A DNA stretch of 64,000 nt from Ligula intestinalis (taxonomy: Eukaryota; Platyhelminthes; Cestoda; Diphyllobothriidea; Diphyllobothriidae). Below are positions 34,195-45,566 of this stretch, one piece after another. The position numbers were made by a program, and so were the translations under genes. The notes below the pieces were generated by a model, which was not told the origin of the DNA, did no database searches, and worked only from the letters and a program-made list of their open reading frames with translations. The stretch is taken from the NCBI GenBank assembly GCA_036362985.1, contig JAYGXS010000008.1, positions 7,624,517 to 7,688,516 of the forward strand, given 5' to 3'. Numbering within the stretch: position 1 is the first letter of the stretch; every line of letters begins with the position of its first letter.

Positions 34195-34400
34195 GGCACC
34201 TAACAGGTAGATAGCATGCAGCAAGCAGCCGCACTCACATCAGGCTATCGATCGGCTTACACAAGGCAAACACATACTGAGCGTTAATTAATCAATAATT
34301 TAAAATTTAAGGTACAGCCAGCCGTCGAGTGACCAGCCAATCGTGCCACTAGCCAAGACAGGACAGAAGCTGATTGGCTCGGTGGACCTAGCTTACACTC
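34195..34400 (-). repeat. Dispersed repeat R3, inverted diverged copy
   Basis: Reverse complement shares GGCACGATTGGCTGGTCACT-like and TTAAATTTTAAATTATTGATTA order with 12245-12560. Confidence 0.65.
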
Positions 34401-34499
34401 GTTTGTTGCCTTAAATATGTTGTATCTTTTACTCTCAAGGACTTCTGCTTTCGCCCTCTTCTTGTCGTGCTCTCCCTTTGGGGACTCACATGAGGCGTA

Positions 34500-34860
34500 A
34501 TTAGGCGGTGACGTCTCGGCTTTGGCTACCGTTACAACAATCGCCTCCTTGGGATTGGGTAGGACTAATTGGTGACGGCTAACGAACCAGAAATGGCCAT
34601 TTTGGTCTCCCCTTGTCTTTCTCGGTTCCAGTTCAACTCAAGGATGACTAACAAAGTCGTTGGCATTAATCTAAAGCACACTTCGTTTATTGGAGCTGTC
34701 GATGGAGATGGCATTCGTTATGACACATCTTTTAACAACACTGCTATCAGCAGATGAAGAATGAAAAGAAGTAGAAGCATTTGCTGCAACAAAAAAATTT
34801 AATTGGCCCGAAGTTTCACGTTTTCATTCGAATCCATCATCCAGTATAAACAAATTGGAT
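34500..34860. repeat. SINE remnant and PLE-end remnant
   Basis: 34560-34620 carries GGTGACGGCTAACGAACCAG, AAATGGCCATTTTGGTC (SINE, plus). 34780-34855 carries AAGTTTCACGTTTTCATTCG, AATCCATCATCCAG (PLE end, minus), far decayed. Confidence 0.5.
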
Positions 34861-35079
34861 ATTTACATTTCTGATAGATTTACCATTTATGTTTATACAT
34901 CAGCAAATTGTTGAGGCATAAGACAAAAATTTAAGTGCTAGAAAAGGACTTTTTAGGAGATCAACTAAATATTGGGGTTCAGAAATGAAAAGGCTTAAAC
35001 GGGAAGTTGGCATTGGTCTGATGTTTTGGATTGTCACTCGAAACTTTCATTAGCTGTGACTTTTTCTTATGGAGGATTC

Positions 35080-35360
35080 TATCGCAGGGGGTTAAGTGAG
35101 TTAAACCCAGCAACTGCGATTTTCAGACCATGGTTGCTAAGTGCTGAAGAGAAGTCCTTAAAGGCCAGAGTAGTAGGAAGAATTTTTTGTGAACACAAGG
35201 GAACGAAGAGTAGATGAGAGAAGTCTGACTTGGGAGGACACGTCCGCTAAGTAGGTAGACCGGGTCCCAAGTGACTGTTTGAGAGTAGTCAGGCCAGGAG
35301 ACAGAGAGTGAGTTCACTGGCTAGGTCGGCCTGTGATTGGTTGGACACCGTGCGGGTAGA
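35080..35360. repeat. Dispersed repeat R8, copy 1
   Basis: TCGCAGGGGGTTAAGTGAGT, AAACCCAGCAACTG and AAGGCCAGAGTAGTAGGA recur at 60890-61000. Unknown family. Confidence 0.6.
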
Positions 35361-35364
35361 CAGT

Positions 35365-37360
35365 GTGTGGGTGGATAGCGTAGGGTTCGATACCCTTGTT
35401 GGACAACGTGGGTGGCCTGTGTCTGGCACCAGGAAGTTTGGCGACCACAACGACCCTGAGCTCCAGACAGATTGAGGCCACGACCGGAAAGCCGGACATA
35501 GACAGGCAATGACCCACTACAATTCCGAAATGGCAGGCGAATGAACGTTGCGTTCCAATACTGGTATCTTATTCTGCTTCTTAGGAACTGCTTTATAGAC
35601 CTCACTTGTTGGTTTCTATCGGTAACATCGAAATCCAAGAGGTATATTCTCCTACGGATTCCTTGAAATCCGTAAGCATGCAAACTGCTTACTTTTACTG
35701 AAACGGGGGCGCTACATGTGGCTAATAGTAAGCATTGAAGAGATGTTTATTTCCCCTTAAATGCGCACATTCCTCAGCACAAACATTGTCTTTTATTGAG
35801 GCCTATCTCCTTTGACCTAAAGTCCTAATTTGATATGTGACAGCAAACTGCGTCAGGAGTGTCTGGTCCCGTGTTATTCACCCTGGGATTGGAAGATGAC
35901 CCTCCCCCCCCCCGTTGTCAACCTAATCGACAGCGCGTGTCACCTCTAGACAGCGCTAGTAGTTGTAGCCAGCATCACAGTCATGTAAGAGCCAAGTGAT
36001 CATGACTTTGGCGGATCTTTATGGCTTCTGCCAGCTCAGTCAAGGCCTACGTTTTGGTCTCCTGTCAGTAAGGGATTTAAATACACATTGAAGTGACGGC
36101 TTACGTGAGCCATACGCCACTAAATAGTAGTGCATGTGCCGTGTCGTTAGAAAGAGGTTTTCAGCTGATTTAAAGGCAAAACGAAAACACGAAAAGGCCA
36201 TTTTAGAGGTCACACTATGCATACTCAATGGAAGCACTTGGTGGCTGTCAATGAGCCTGCGTTCTAACTGGACCAATTTGGTTGCTCTTAACTATGAAGG
36301 GACTAGAGGTTAAATTTTGCCTATTGCCTGAACAGAATCAAATCGAAAACCGTTAGCAATAGTATCAGACGTTTTTTCTACCACGTATCAGCTAAAAAAG
36401 TGGAATCTATGCATATTATTTTGCGTCCACAGTTTGCAAACCTTGCTCGCAAATATATATATATATATATATATATATTTGGCAGCCCTATTTCCTAGGA
36501 GTAAGACGCCTCGTCACAAGCTGTTTTTGATTGCGCTAGCATCTGAAGCAAGCGAGAAGGCATAACACGTTAGCTGTCTTGGTTATTTAGCTGCTATGGC
36601 AGGGACAGTTAACTTTTCGTTTTTTCACATTTGGGGCAACCAAAATAAAAAATATACATTAATTTAGAAATTTTGAGTTATAAAGGTACAAAGAATTCGA
36701 GATACTTTTTAATAAGTAGGAGTTTGGGTAAATTTGAATACTCCCTTTGACAAACACAAAGGAAACATGGGACTGACCATTTCGAGCTTATTGGTCGCCA
36801 TCAGTTAACCATGTCCAACCCCGAGTGCTATAGCGTCTGTAAGCCCTCTTATTGTCATTTCCTTAAATTACTTCCTCACTAATTGAAGCTTTGAGAATTA
36901 GCAGTAGCCATTGACATATCATCCACTCTCTGTCACCCTAGATAGTATAGAACCTAACTGCATCCTTCAGTTAAAAAACATCATTCCAGTACCTGTCAAA
37001 AACTGAGCGTAAACTCAACACTTGTGGTGGCAATTAGCCAACCTCCACACCTAACGATTTTTTCTGCAGTTAATTGAAATTTGTCTAGTTGGACAATTAG
37101 CTGTCTCTCTGAATACCTATTTTGGCAAGCGAATGTTATGTTTATTTTTGGCTAGGGAATGCTGTGCTTATTTTGGCTGGTGATAGTTACCGCCGACCAC
37201 ACTCTCCCCTCTCTACCATCGAAGGTACCCAGAAGACCACGGTAAAGAAAGATGTCGTCATTTATGAACATGAGTGCAAAGGGAGAATTTGCAGCATCAC
37301 ACATCTCGGACTTTGTAGCACAGACGCAAATCACAGACGGAACATTACATTTTATGAATA
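35365..37360. other. Intron 3, unassigned except small repeats
   Basis: 36770-36830 has a SINE hammerhead remnant on the minus strand (CTGATGG, CGAAATGG). (AT)n is listed separately. No exon found. Confidence 0.4.
36453..36478. repeat. (AT)13 microsatellite
   Basis: Uninterrupted AT run. Confidence 0.95.
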
Positions 37361-37365
37361 CACGG

Positions 37366-37545
37366 CGGACCCGTGGCTCAATGGTTAGAGCGTTCGTCTC
37401 TGGCCGGAGAGATTCGAGTTCGAAACTCGAGCGTGGCAGAAATTTCCGCTGCTACACTAGAGTTGACCTGCCATCACCTGACGAGGCCCACATAGGCCGA
37501 AAAGCTTAGTGATGTTGGTCTGTGTTGTCGGTAAAATAATAACAT
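37366..37545 (+). mobile_element. tRNA-headed SINE with intact hammerhead, copy 1
   Basis: Pol III-type A box GTGGCTCAATGGTTAGAGCG and B box GAGTTCGAAACTCG with a perfect T-arm (TCGAG/CTCGA), then the hammerhead at 37472-37514, then GTAAAATAATAAC. The acceptor-stem halves do not pair, so this is tRNA-derived, not a tRNA gene. Confidence 0.85.
37472..37514 (+). ncRNA. Predicted hammerhead ribozyme, all core bases present
   Basis: Helix I CATCAC/GTGATG (6 bp), CTGACGA, helix II GGCC-CACATA-GGCC, GAAA, helix III AAG/CTT (self-complementary, no loop), then A at the cleavage position (UUA, after 37508). C3, U4, G5, A6, G8, A9, G12, A13 and A14 are all there; position 7 is free in known hammerheads. 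With no helix III loop it is expected to work best as a dimer, as proposed for short-helix-III type I hammerheads. Confidence 0.85.
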
Positions 37546-37691
37546 TGTTACTAAAAGTTTGCGAGTAACATATACAATTGGGGTTCCAATTAGCTCGCTA
37601 CTCATGACAATGATAGAGGATGGGTACATCCTGAAGCAAATTTGAGTAGAATTACCCTATAACATATATAGTCCTGATCAAAAACCGACAA

Positions 37692-37873
37692 CACGGCGGA
37701 CCCGTGGCTCAATGGTTAGAGCGTTCGTCTCTGGCCGGAGAGACGCGAGTTCGAAACTCGAGCGTGGCAGCGATTTCCGCTGCTACACTAGAGTTGACCT
37801 GCCATCACCTGGTGAGGCCCACATAGGCCGAAAAGCTTCGTGATGTTGGTCTGTGTTGTCGGTAAAATAATAA
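37692..37873 (+). mobile_element. tRNA-headed SINE with hammerhead, copy 2 (direct repeat)
   Basis: About 96% the same as copy 1 by eye over the full 180 bp, in direct orientation 326 bp downstream, both ending GTAAAATAATAAC. Confidence 0.88.
37803..37845 (+). ncRNA. Hammerhead motif, one core change (A6 to G)
   Basis: Same helices as 37472-37514, but the core reads CTGGTGA and the cleavage base is C (UUC). A6 is invariant in active hammerheads, so this copy is probably inactive. Confidence 0.75.
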
Positions 37874-37939
37874 CTTTTTATTAGTGCTCAACATCGTATA
37901 CCGAATTGATTGAGTAGCAGTTTTTTCTAAACTTTTAAG

Positions 37940-37997
37940 GAATCAGACAATGGGAAAACAGAAGGCGACTCGATGGCTGATAATTCTTCGCTAGTAG
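37940..37997 (+). CDS. OSBPL3/6/7: ORP exon 4: acidic/serine linker
   Basis: The 58-bp exon is the smallest in the model. It has acceptor CTTTTAAG and donor GTAAGC, enters in phase 0 and leaves in phase 1. It reads ESDNGKTEGDSMADNSSLV with no recognised domain, continuing the acidic linker of exon 3. The hanging G pairs with AT of exon 5 to make Asp, which is strong support because neither neighbour would otherwise stay open. It lies just downstream of two tRNA-headed SINE copies. Confidence 0.8.
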
Positions 37998-37999
37998 GT

Positions 38000-40320
38000 A
38001 AGCAGCAATTTGGTCTTTGCATTGTGTTGATACGCAAACTCATGGTTCATTAGTTTTATCTGTGAAAGTATCACTCTCAACTACGCACTTCAATCGTCTG
38101 TTTCTAAATCACTCTTATCTTAATTTGCCTCTCAGCGTTTGCAGCCATTTTTGCTAGTGCTACGTGGGAGCGTTTTTCTTCGGTCTACTTACACTTTGAT
38201 CAGGACATTAATGCCTAAGGACGAACAGTTTCCGACATCAAAGATTAAACATTTCTGTGTGGTGGCTGGCTTGCTGGAGGAAATAAATACGCTTAATTCT
38301 GAAAGTATCATTCAAATATATCAGCAACCTTGGCCCTAAGCACTGTGATCAGAATATGAATTAACCAACAACGTTACGGTACATACGCATGCATACGACC
38401 GAACGTCTATTCCGGTACTGTTAAGGTCTCAAATGTTGCCGTCCCAGACGCTTTGTTTCAATCCTCCAAGGACAACAAGGAGACAAGGATGCAAGAAAGG
38501 AAGTTTCTTTTGCCTACCTAGAACAGGATATTTAAGCAAGCAAGCGTTAAAAGATCGAACCAATCGGATTATATCCTGAAGCGAGTAGTGACTCGATTGG
38601 CTTTCTGATTCAACCGGCTGGTATGCTAGAGTCGCATCTGTGCGTCGCATCACCCCATGCTTTGTATTTGGGCGGACCAGTAGCGTGGCGTAAGAGCATC
38701 TAGCCAGAGCTACATGCGGGGAAGTCTGTTCGGACGGCTCCTATCATAAGTTTTGATATTTCGGTCGTTGGTTTTTACCCATGTCCTTCTAATTGATGTG
38801 ATAATGGAACGAAATTTCAAAACGGTCAACTAAATAGCTGACCAGATATTTAAAATTACGTTATCCATCCCTTTGCTATGAAAGAATGGCTGCGCAGTCT
38901 CCCCGCTTCATACATAGAAACATCCGAAACATGCTTTGGGCTTATTCCTGTCTCATTTATTTGCCATTTATGGCACGAAACAGAAATAGAAAACTAAGAC
39001 CTGAACAGTCTCCTTGCTAGATGTTTATGGATCACTTTTAAATTCAGCTGATCCAGTCAGGGAATAGAGTAATTTATGCCGGAAAGTTTAAAGTTTATTT
39101 TCAAAATAAAGCCTTTTCGTCCCTATTCCCGTCGTAGGCTATCGATCTAGAAATTGTAGTTCGGAGCAGGAATTTATCGATTTACCGAAAGCGATAAAAT
39201 GGAGGCTTCGGCGCATCTATTAGTTTCCAATAAAGGGCGGGTAACCATCATCCGGAAATTTCTTGACCGTAATTAAATCTCATTATGCTATGTCCTCGAG
39301 CAAAAAAACGAGAAAAACCCATTACTAGCAACTGAGAGCATTTGGAAGTCACGTTTTGTAAATGAGCATATAATTTAAGCATATCAGCGAGAGTAACGAT
39401 AGTGCAGTAAATAAATGAGGAGGAGGAATCTACTCACCTATAAATCTCCAGAATCGCGTTTTGGGGTGGGAAATCGGACCATAAATTTCACATTTTGCGA
39501 TTTCTTGTGACAAAAAGAAATGAAATAAAATGATGAAAGCGTAAACCAAATAACGAGAAAAAGGTTTACGCACCGTAAAATGTCCATGAATTCAAGAATG
39601 GGCGAAAGTTGCAGTCAAGACACGCACACTGGGGTGATTTTTGCTCCTAAGTAAAAGATCATTTTCAAACGACCTTTGCACAGCCGTGATCCAAGCCATC
39701 GCTACGAAATCAGAGATGCCTCTGACCTTCAGAGGTTGAGCAACAACCTACTTCTTTTGACTATCGGAAGTCTTTACTGTTAAGGGATACTATATAGAAC
39801 CTTGTAGGACTGCTAAATTATTGGGAAGAAAAGTTAATTTCCGTTTGCCCGACTGGAAGAATTGAGGCGGGAAGTAAAATAGCCCACAAAACAGCCAATA
39901 CCGAAGGGTGCCTTGGTAGGGGCGTAATGGTGCCTGAGTAGTCAGGAGATGCGCACGCGTCACACGACAATCTAGGTCCCTCAGAGCTGAGTAAAAGGCA
40001 AAAGCAACCGCCTCCAGGGTACTAGGTTACTATGCAAATTTTTTAGAGGGTTGCTAAGCTGGGAGACGAATGGCATAATGGTTGATAAAGTTACTCATCC
40101 AGTAAATTTCAGAAATGTGGAGAAGCCTGGAAATTGGACAAACAGATGTGAACTAACAGTTGTTTATATTTTGAATAAAAATAGTGGAAACACAGCGTTA
40201 TTGGTTAGACCGTTCAGCAAACCAGTGTGCTTTTATATTCACCAAACAAAATGACTGCATACATGACCTAGCTAGAAGCAGGATTGAACAGTTGATTCAT
40301 CACGAAACCTTTGATGATCC
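38000..40320. other. Intron 4, almost no repeats recognised
   Basis: 38515-38640 shares ACCAATC and GAAGCGAGTAGTGACTCGAT with repeat R3. The remainder is unassigned, without gene or RNA signal. Confidence 0.4.
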
Positions 40321-40325
40321 CTTAG

Positions 40326-40470
40326 ATGCTCCCTTCGAATTGCCTCCGACTACTGAACCTTCCAGAGAGACCTCCAAGGAAGCAGAACACGGGGCCATTC
40401 AAAGGCGGACGAAACTGCCGGCTCCGCAACCGGATATCAGCAGATTCAGTCTGCTATCCCTACTTCGCAG
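40326..40470 (+). CDS. OSBPL3/6/7: ORP exon 5: pre-ORD block RRTKLPAPQPD
   Basis: The 145-bp exon has acceptor CCCTTAG and donor GTTTGT and ends in phase 2. It begins DAPFELPPTTEPSRETSKE and ends QRRTKLPAPQPDISRFSL-LSLLR. The RRT.LPAP.PD..NLW.LLR block immediately precedes the ORD in ORP3/6/7, and this exon is one of the main reasons for placing the gene in subfamily III. The final AG joins C of exon 6 to give Ser, producing LLRSNIGRDLTRV, which matches the family's LLRNNIGKDLSKV. The open frame continues past the donor, but that part is intronic. Confidence 0.9.
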
Positions 40471-40725
40471 GTTTGTTTCTGCACTTGTTGATAAAAAATT
40501 CGCATGTAGCCACATCGTTGAGGGTGCTCTTTTGGATTCTTCAAGCTGATGAACCATCTTTTGACCCCCAAAACCCTCAGAAACCGGCGTTTCTAGCGCT
40601 GTCTTTTGCTGGTGTACTATTCCGTTGGAAATGTGGCCACCTTCGTGATAAGTCAAACTTACAAAAGAACATGTGCGCGCTTCGGCCGCGCTAAACGTCA
40701 CGAGCGTGGGCTTGACTACATCTCA

Positions 40726-41075
40726 TCTTGGCTGTGGCCATATAGCTTTCGTCAGATCTGATTGGTCGGCTCTTGTAGCACTTTCTCTTGAAGCGGATTG
40801 GACAACATATAGCCAATCTGAACGGAAGGCTATAAATACACGCAAATTTTCAATGAAAATTGCCTGCTGGCTTTGAGCAAACTGTCGACTGCCTCCCGTC
40901 TTGGCTGTGGCCATATAAATGCCTGCGGATATGATTAGTCTACCTCTGCGAAAATGTCCTCGGCCCTTCTAGCAATTTCTTTAAATCAGATTGGACAGGA
41001 TATAGCCAATCTGAACGGGATGCTATAATAAACGCGATGAGAAGGACTTGCTGGCTTTGGGTCAGCTGTCGACTA
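40726..41075 (+). repeat. Tandem pair of about 170-bp units (R5)
   Basis: Units 40726-40890 and 40899-41075 share TCTTGGCTGTGGCCATATA, ATATAGCCAATCTGAACGG, GCTATAA..AA, TTGCTGGCTTTG and CTGTCGACT. Lies in intron 5, 255 bp after exon 5. Function unknown. Confidence 0.85.
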
Positions 41076-41159
41076 AGCATACGCTGCGTGTAAATTCAAA
41101 GTACCCACCTAGGTCATGAGCGAATCTAGTGCCAGTTGCCTCTCCGGTGAAGGGAAAAG

Positions 41160-41430
41160 TTTAAATTCACAGCCGCAGCGTTAATCTCTCACGCCAGAAG
41201 CAAGACAATTCTTACATGGATTGAAGCCTGGACATCCGATGAGAACTCGCTCAATCGATTAATCGATCTGGCGTCGGCATACAGAGTCCTGGGCAGTCAC
41301 CTCCGGGTTGTTTTTAATCCTATTTGATTGACTCTTACTCTCTTAAACTGATATTTGTTTTGTGGTCGATTTTATCTCTGGCGATTAATTCCAGCTCAAG
41401 CTCAGACTAGTAAAACCATGATTTCGGTGA
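41160..41430 (+). mobile_element. PLE subfamily C 3' tail
   Basis: TWIEAWTSDENSLNRLIDLA then SAYRVLGSHLRVVF at 41210-41320: GIY-YIG C-terminus, followed by a decayed hammerhead end (GGCGATTAATTCCAGCTC, AAGCTCAGAC). Confidence 0.75.
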
Positions 41431-42087
41431 GACAAAACCTTCCTTTTCACTTATTCTTACATCTAGAATGCGAGCAATCACCTTGATCTGCGTTTAGAAA
41501 TTGCCACCTTAACTGGTTTTCAAGCATTTTTCCCCATAAGACGCGTGGGATAATTATGCAGTACAGTGTCAATCATGAGATACGAGACACGATCGTTGCG
41601 CAAGTGTGGTATCAACCATGCTGTTTTGAATTTTCACTCGAATCCATAATCAAATACAGAATAAGATAGGCGTAGTGAGTTTTGCAAGTGTTGCAATATT
41701 TATAGCATGTAGGTGCTATTTCCCTGCCTGTTGGTTGAAGTTGGCAATCTCCCAGTGTATCGCAGTCTGACTAAATACTATAGCATACAAAGAAAAGGGA
41801 CACCTATGCACCTGTGTGAATATTACCCGATCCAAACCGATAAGGTATTGATACCATGGCTCAAGGATAAGATCATTGGAATGTTAATGAACAGGCCGTG
41901 GATTGTACTTTTGAGTGGCGCAACATCTGAGGTTGTTTATGACAGACTGCTGAGATAGCCATTCCAGTCTACCCCGTCTTTGTCGGCATTTTCTTCAAAT
42001 TTTTTAAATTCCTTAGGGCAACTTCTGAGCTCATCTTACGTGATGGTCTAAAGCCGGTGATTATCGCGTTACTTCTTGTTTCTTTAG

Positions 42088-42157
42088 CAACATTGGTCGT
42101 GATCTGACAAGGGTACGCCTGCCCGTCATTCTTAATGAACCGCTAAGCGCCCTTCAG
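42088..42157 (+). CDS. OSBPL3/6/7: ORP exon 6: ORD start, NIGRDLTRVRLPVILNEPL
   Basis: The 70-bp exon has acceptor TTTCTTTAG and donor GTAATT and ends in phase 0. It encodes NIGRDLTRVRLPVILNEPL followed by SALQ. This is the opening of the OSBP-related domain, the lid and first strand that line the lipid pocket; relatives read NIGKDLSKVSMPV.LNEPL..LQ. The ORF is only 23 codons, too short for ordinary ORF finding, but the family match is nearly gap-free. Confidence 0.93.
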
Positions 42158-42369
42158 GTAATTCACCCTCCTTTCTTTGTTGTCGACTTTGGTGTGGAAA
42201 TTCGTATTTTTGCAAATAACAAGGGAAGGAAACGCACTAATATTTCCGCCGGCTTTTTTGTTTATTTAGCTTTCGTGTTCTTAAACCAGATGTATGCATC
42301 AACTGCCGTCGGTCAGAGATGAGAGTGCGGCTAAGCAATGGGTTACTAGTTTATCAGAAAAAGTCCTCT

Positions 42370-42500
42370 TTCGTATGAATTTGAAAATAGGCATCCCAAG
42401 AAATATAATGTGATAGAAAAGATTCTTTGAAAAACGTGAACGAACTTTATTGTGAATTTTCGACGCTGGCGCACCAGGGCGTCGTCGAACGTGAGGGAAA
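42370..42500 (-). repeat. Subfamily E PLE end fragment
   Basis: GGCATCCCAAGAAATATAAT (plus) is the reverse of the TTCTTGGGATGCC end at 58010. Minus: CGACGA, helix GACGC-CTGG/CCAG-CGTC, GAAA, ATTC: hammerhead-like with two core changes; helix III would be AA/UU. Confidence 0.55.
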
Positions 42501-42849
42501 TGTGTAAAGAACAGTGCGCATTTTTTAAACATGCCGAAAACTCGATGATCATTTGTCATCCTTAGTCAATAGCAGGTTTTGGTGATTGGAGCTTTTGCCG
42601 ACAGCCCTTGAGGTTCGTAATCCGCAGTTTCAAACCAAATCGCAATTCTTGTTTTCTATCTTACAACTAAACCGGTGAATAACATTCACGCTGTACTGTG
42701 CACATTCCCGATTGCAGGCGACAGTGTGCATTGTGGCAGAATGGCAGGAGAGCTTACCTTCAGAAATCTTCCCGGTCAATGACTGTGCGATAGTCGCCTA
42801 CTGAAAGGCAGTAGATGAAAAGTGAGCATTCTACATTTTCCGTTGATCG

Positions 42850-42990
42850 GAAGTTGAAGATACGATCACTGGAAGGATGTGTGTATTTGCCTGACGTCTC
42901 GGATTCTGTCGAGAATCGTTCATCAAAGATAGCCCTAGAATAGGGTGATAAGTGCACGAATTATGCAGTGGCCACGTGACCACATTCGCA
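42850..42990 (-). mobile_element. PLE subfamily B hammerhead end
   Basis: Minus: TTGATGA, ACGATTCTCGACAGAATC, CGAGA, CGTC, AGG. C3 and the second A of GAAA are changed. Confidence 0.65.
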
Positions 42991-43454
42991 TTATAACTAT
43001 CAGCTTCCGTAACCACCTCCACATCAGCGCGAAGCCCGCACAGACACCCGTGATGACCACCTGACTCTGTGCCAAAGCTTTAGGCATTAAACTAACAGCG
43101 CGCGAACTCTCTGATGCAAAATGCCGACATTTACGAAAGATTTATGTTTAATCGCAAACAGATCCCGAAATTTGTGTCAGCGCTTTTAACTTATAGCGGA
43201 TGATTTCAAACAAATGCACAATTTATATTCAATTTTTGTGCACGTGTTTTCAGAAATACTAACCATGGGTACGAATTTCTTTTAAGATCGCGTAAAAACT
43301 AAAGTTTCCCCGTCCAAATCTCTCACTGATTTCATAGTTAAAGGGGATTTGACGGGTGAAGCAAACCAGGGAACATGCAAGTGCGTTAAAAGTGTAGAAT
43401 AATTAAAAAATTAAAGCGCAACGGACAAACATTAATGCAAATAAAGCCTATACA

Positions 43455-43760
43455 GAAGAAGAAGAAGAAGCGATCACTGGAACAAGAGGTTTATTGTCCG
43501 TACGTTTTGGATTCCCTCGAGAATCCTTAATCATAGGTTATAGAAGAACAGTCTGATACATGCACAGATAACACGGTATTTATAGTACGTAGCGCTCATT
43601 CGCATGCGTACTTTAATTGTCAGTTCCTTTAGCCACCGCTTGAGGTCTTAATTGGTGCGGTGATGGCCCATTAATTGCCACAATGTTATTGTCCGCGTCG
43701 GATGCGGGTTTCATAATTGCGCGACAAGTATGCCCGCTGTCGTCAAATTAGTCGTTGCCT
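43455..43760 (-). mobile_element. PLE subfamily B tail and end
   Basis: Minus-strand tail (GCCCGC, GACGCGGACAATAACATTG) matches 30290-30490. The end has helix II GGATTC/GAATCC but core CTATGATTA, the variant also seen at 20287-20400. Confidence 0.7.
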
Positions 43761-43764
43761 ATAC

Positions 43765-45035
43765 ACCAAGAAAACTAGTAGAGCAACTCATGTTGGTTAA
43801 CACAATCCAGGAAGCGTTTGAATAGGCGGAAATTCCACCTACTTAAAAGTTGGAAGTAATGTTTTTATAAATGAGCGAAAAAACTGACATCATAAGAAAG
43901 TCCTATCCTAACTTACTAATTTTAGAATAGCAAAGCACTTTCAAAACGTCAAAAATCGTCGTAACTGACGAAACTGAAGTTTTAGAAGCCCATCTAGGCA
44001 AACATCCGAGTTAATAAACCAGCATAACTAGAATTACGTTTGCAAGTAGTCATATATTGAATTTTGCCCTTAAATGTCCTCTAATAAAATAATATACTCT
44101 ACAGGAGGGCATATCTTGCCTTCTTCCAAGACCAATTAAATCAACAAATTAGGATAAGTGATTGTTTTTTTTTATCTGAAAATTAAAGGTAATTTTTGCA
44201 CGGTAGATTAAAGCACTCGTTTTTGTCGTCCTGTTGAAAGTTTTATTTTACACATTTGTTTCCTTTAAGGCTCCTTCCAATGGTTGTAACTTGACAATCA
44301 GTTGGCCGTATAAATACTATGGCATTACGAAAATTGCTAATTTTCAGTCGGTTACGTTTCTAAAGTACATACTGGGAGGAAGTAGATCATACAAACGGAA
44401 TTTACCACGTGCTTCAAATTTAACACGGTTTTTGTTTGGGGATGGCGAGTCGTAGTAACATATAAGTGTACTTGCGAAAGACAGAACAATGTTTAGATGT
44501 TCAAACGAGGATTGCTGTCACTGGAGTGATTGTCCACTACTGAAGATTCCCCAAAGTCAGACGTCAGGTAAGACAGAATAGATTAGAACAGCTTTTTACT
44601 GCGAGAAAGGATCCGCACCGTTGTAGCAGAACAGGTGCTGCATGCCATCTCCTCAAACAGTTGTTATGCGTCTTGTGCTCGTGCGCACGGCTTACAGGAT
44701 CCTGGACATGTCTGGCAACCAATCAGGATGTGGCGCACTGTGATAGCCTCGAGTTCTCACGAGGCTCTAATGCGAAAACGGTTGGTAGGGGCCCGACCTT
44801 AAGATACGACAGCGTGCGCGCAAGGCTTCAAAGGCGATAGCACGATGAGTCATGGACTGCCCAGATTGCCAATAAATGTTACTTGAGCGCTCTAGGATAT
44901 CAACGCCCAAAAATTTGCGCAATTCCAATTGATTAAATGTCTTGTAATAATCCGGTCGCAAACCTTTGTTTTGTCTAATTCTTCTGACTCCTATAACTAT
45001 GAACATTTAACTTCATGTCAGCCTTGCTGTTTCAA
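43765..45035. other. Intron 6, no supported feature
   Basis: AT-rich 43840-44250; no second gene recognised. Confidence 0.4.
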
Positions 45036-45041
45036 ATGTAG

Positions 45042-45116
45042 GTCATGTGTGAGGAGATGGAATACAGCGAATTGTTGGACACGGCGTGCACAAAGACAGA
45101 GCCCGCCGAACGTATG
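45042..45116 (+). CDS. OSBPL3/6/7: ORP exon 7: ORD helix, CEEMEYSELLD
   Basis: The 75-bp phase 0-0 exon has acceptor AAATGTAG and donor GTTAGT. It encodes 25 residues, VMCEEMEYSELLDTACTKTE then PAERM. The CEEMEYSELLD segment is the characteristic early ORD helix of ORP3/6/7 (OSBP itself differs here). PAERM leads into the [11 protein letters not shown] strand of exon 8, as in relatives (ERMVYIAAFAVS). Confidence 0.94.
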
Positions 45117-45428
45117 GTTAGTAATCGTTCAAACATTCCTCTCATTGCATACCCTTTACTTGAAATTACGTTTCTTGGGATACCTGCCTTCCAGTGTATA
45201 CGAAACTCTTTCCTGTATTTCTTGCATGTCAGTATCAGTCTATTTTATGAGGGTGTACAGCAATGTCTTTGAAATTCCCCGTAACTTTCATGCCGGGACT
45301 TTCACTACATCTGTATCCGTATTCATAAATATATTATCTATTAACATGCCACTTTAAAAGACATAAGTAGCAAAATTGTTTAGATAAACACATTGACTCT
45401 CAAGTCCAATTACACATTTCTTCTGTAG

Positions 45429-45566
45429 ATTTATATCGCCGCCTATGCCGTTTCCGGGTATGCGAGAACCAAAATGCGTGCCGCAACAAAACCATTTAAT
45501 CCTCTCCTCGGGGAAACATTTGAGTGTATACGACCAGAAAAGCATTGGCGCTTCATGGCAGAACAG
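45429..45566 (+). CDS. OSBPL3/6/7: ORP exon 8: ORD core, [13 protein letters not shown]
   Basis: The 138-bp phase 0-0 exon (46 residues) has acceptor TTCTGTAG and donor GTGGGA. It encodes [20 protein letters not shown] then [20 protein letters not shown] and [16 protein letters not shown] is a hallmark ORD motif; in solved ORPs residues of this stretch contact PI4P head groups. The exon ends at the EQ of the OSBP signature, which exon 9 completes. Confidence 0.97.

Noticed and set aside
37374..37443. tRNA gene
   Set aside because: A box, B box and T-arm are good, but the 5' and 3' acceptor halves do not pair, and the sequence recurs with the same downstream body; it is a SINE head.
44767..45006. 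Minus-strand gene next to exon 7
   Set aside because: 79 codons without family similarity, lying in intron 6.
45042..45052. Translation start at ATG 45045 (short ORD-only isoform)
   Set aside because: The ATG is internal to exon 7, two residues after a good acceptor, and relatives continue upstream; no promoter evidence.
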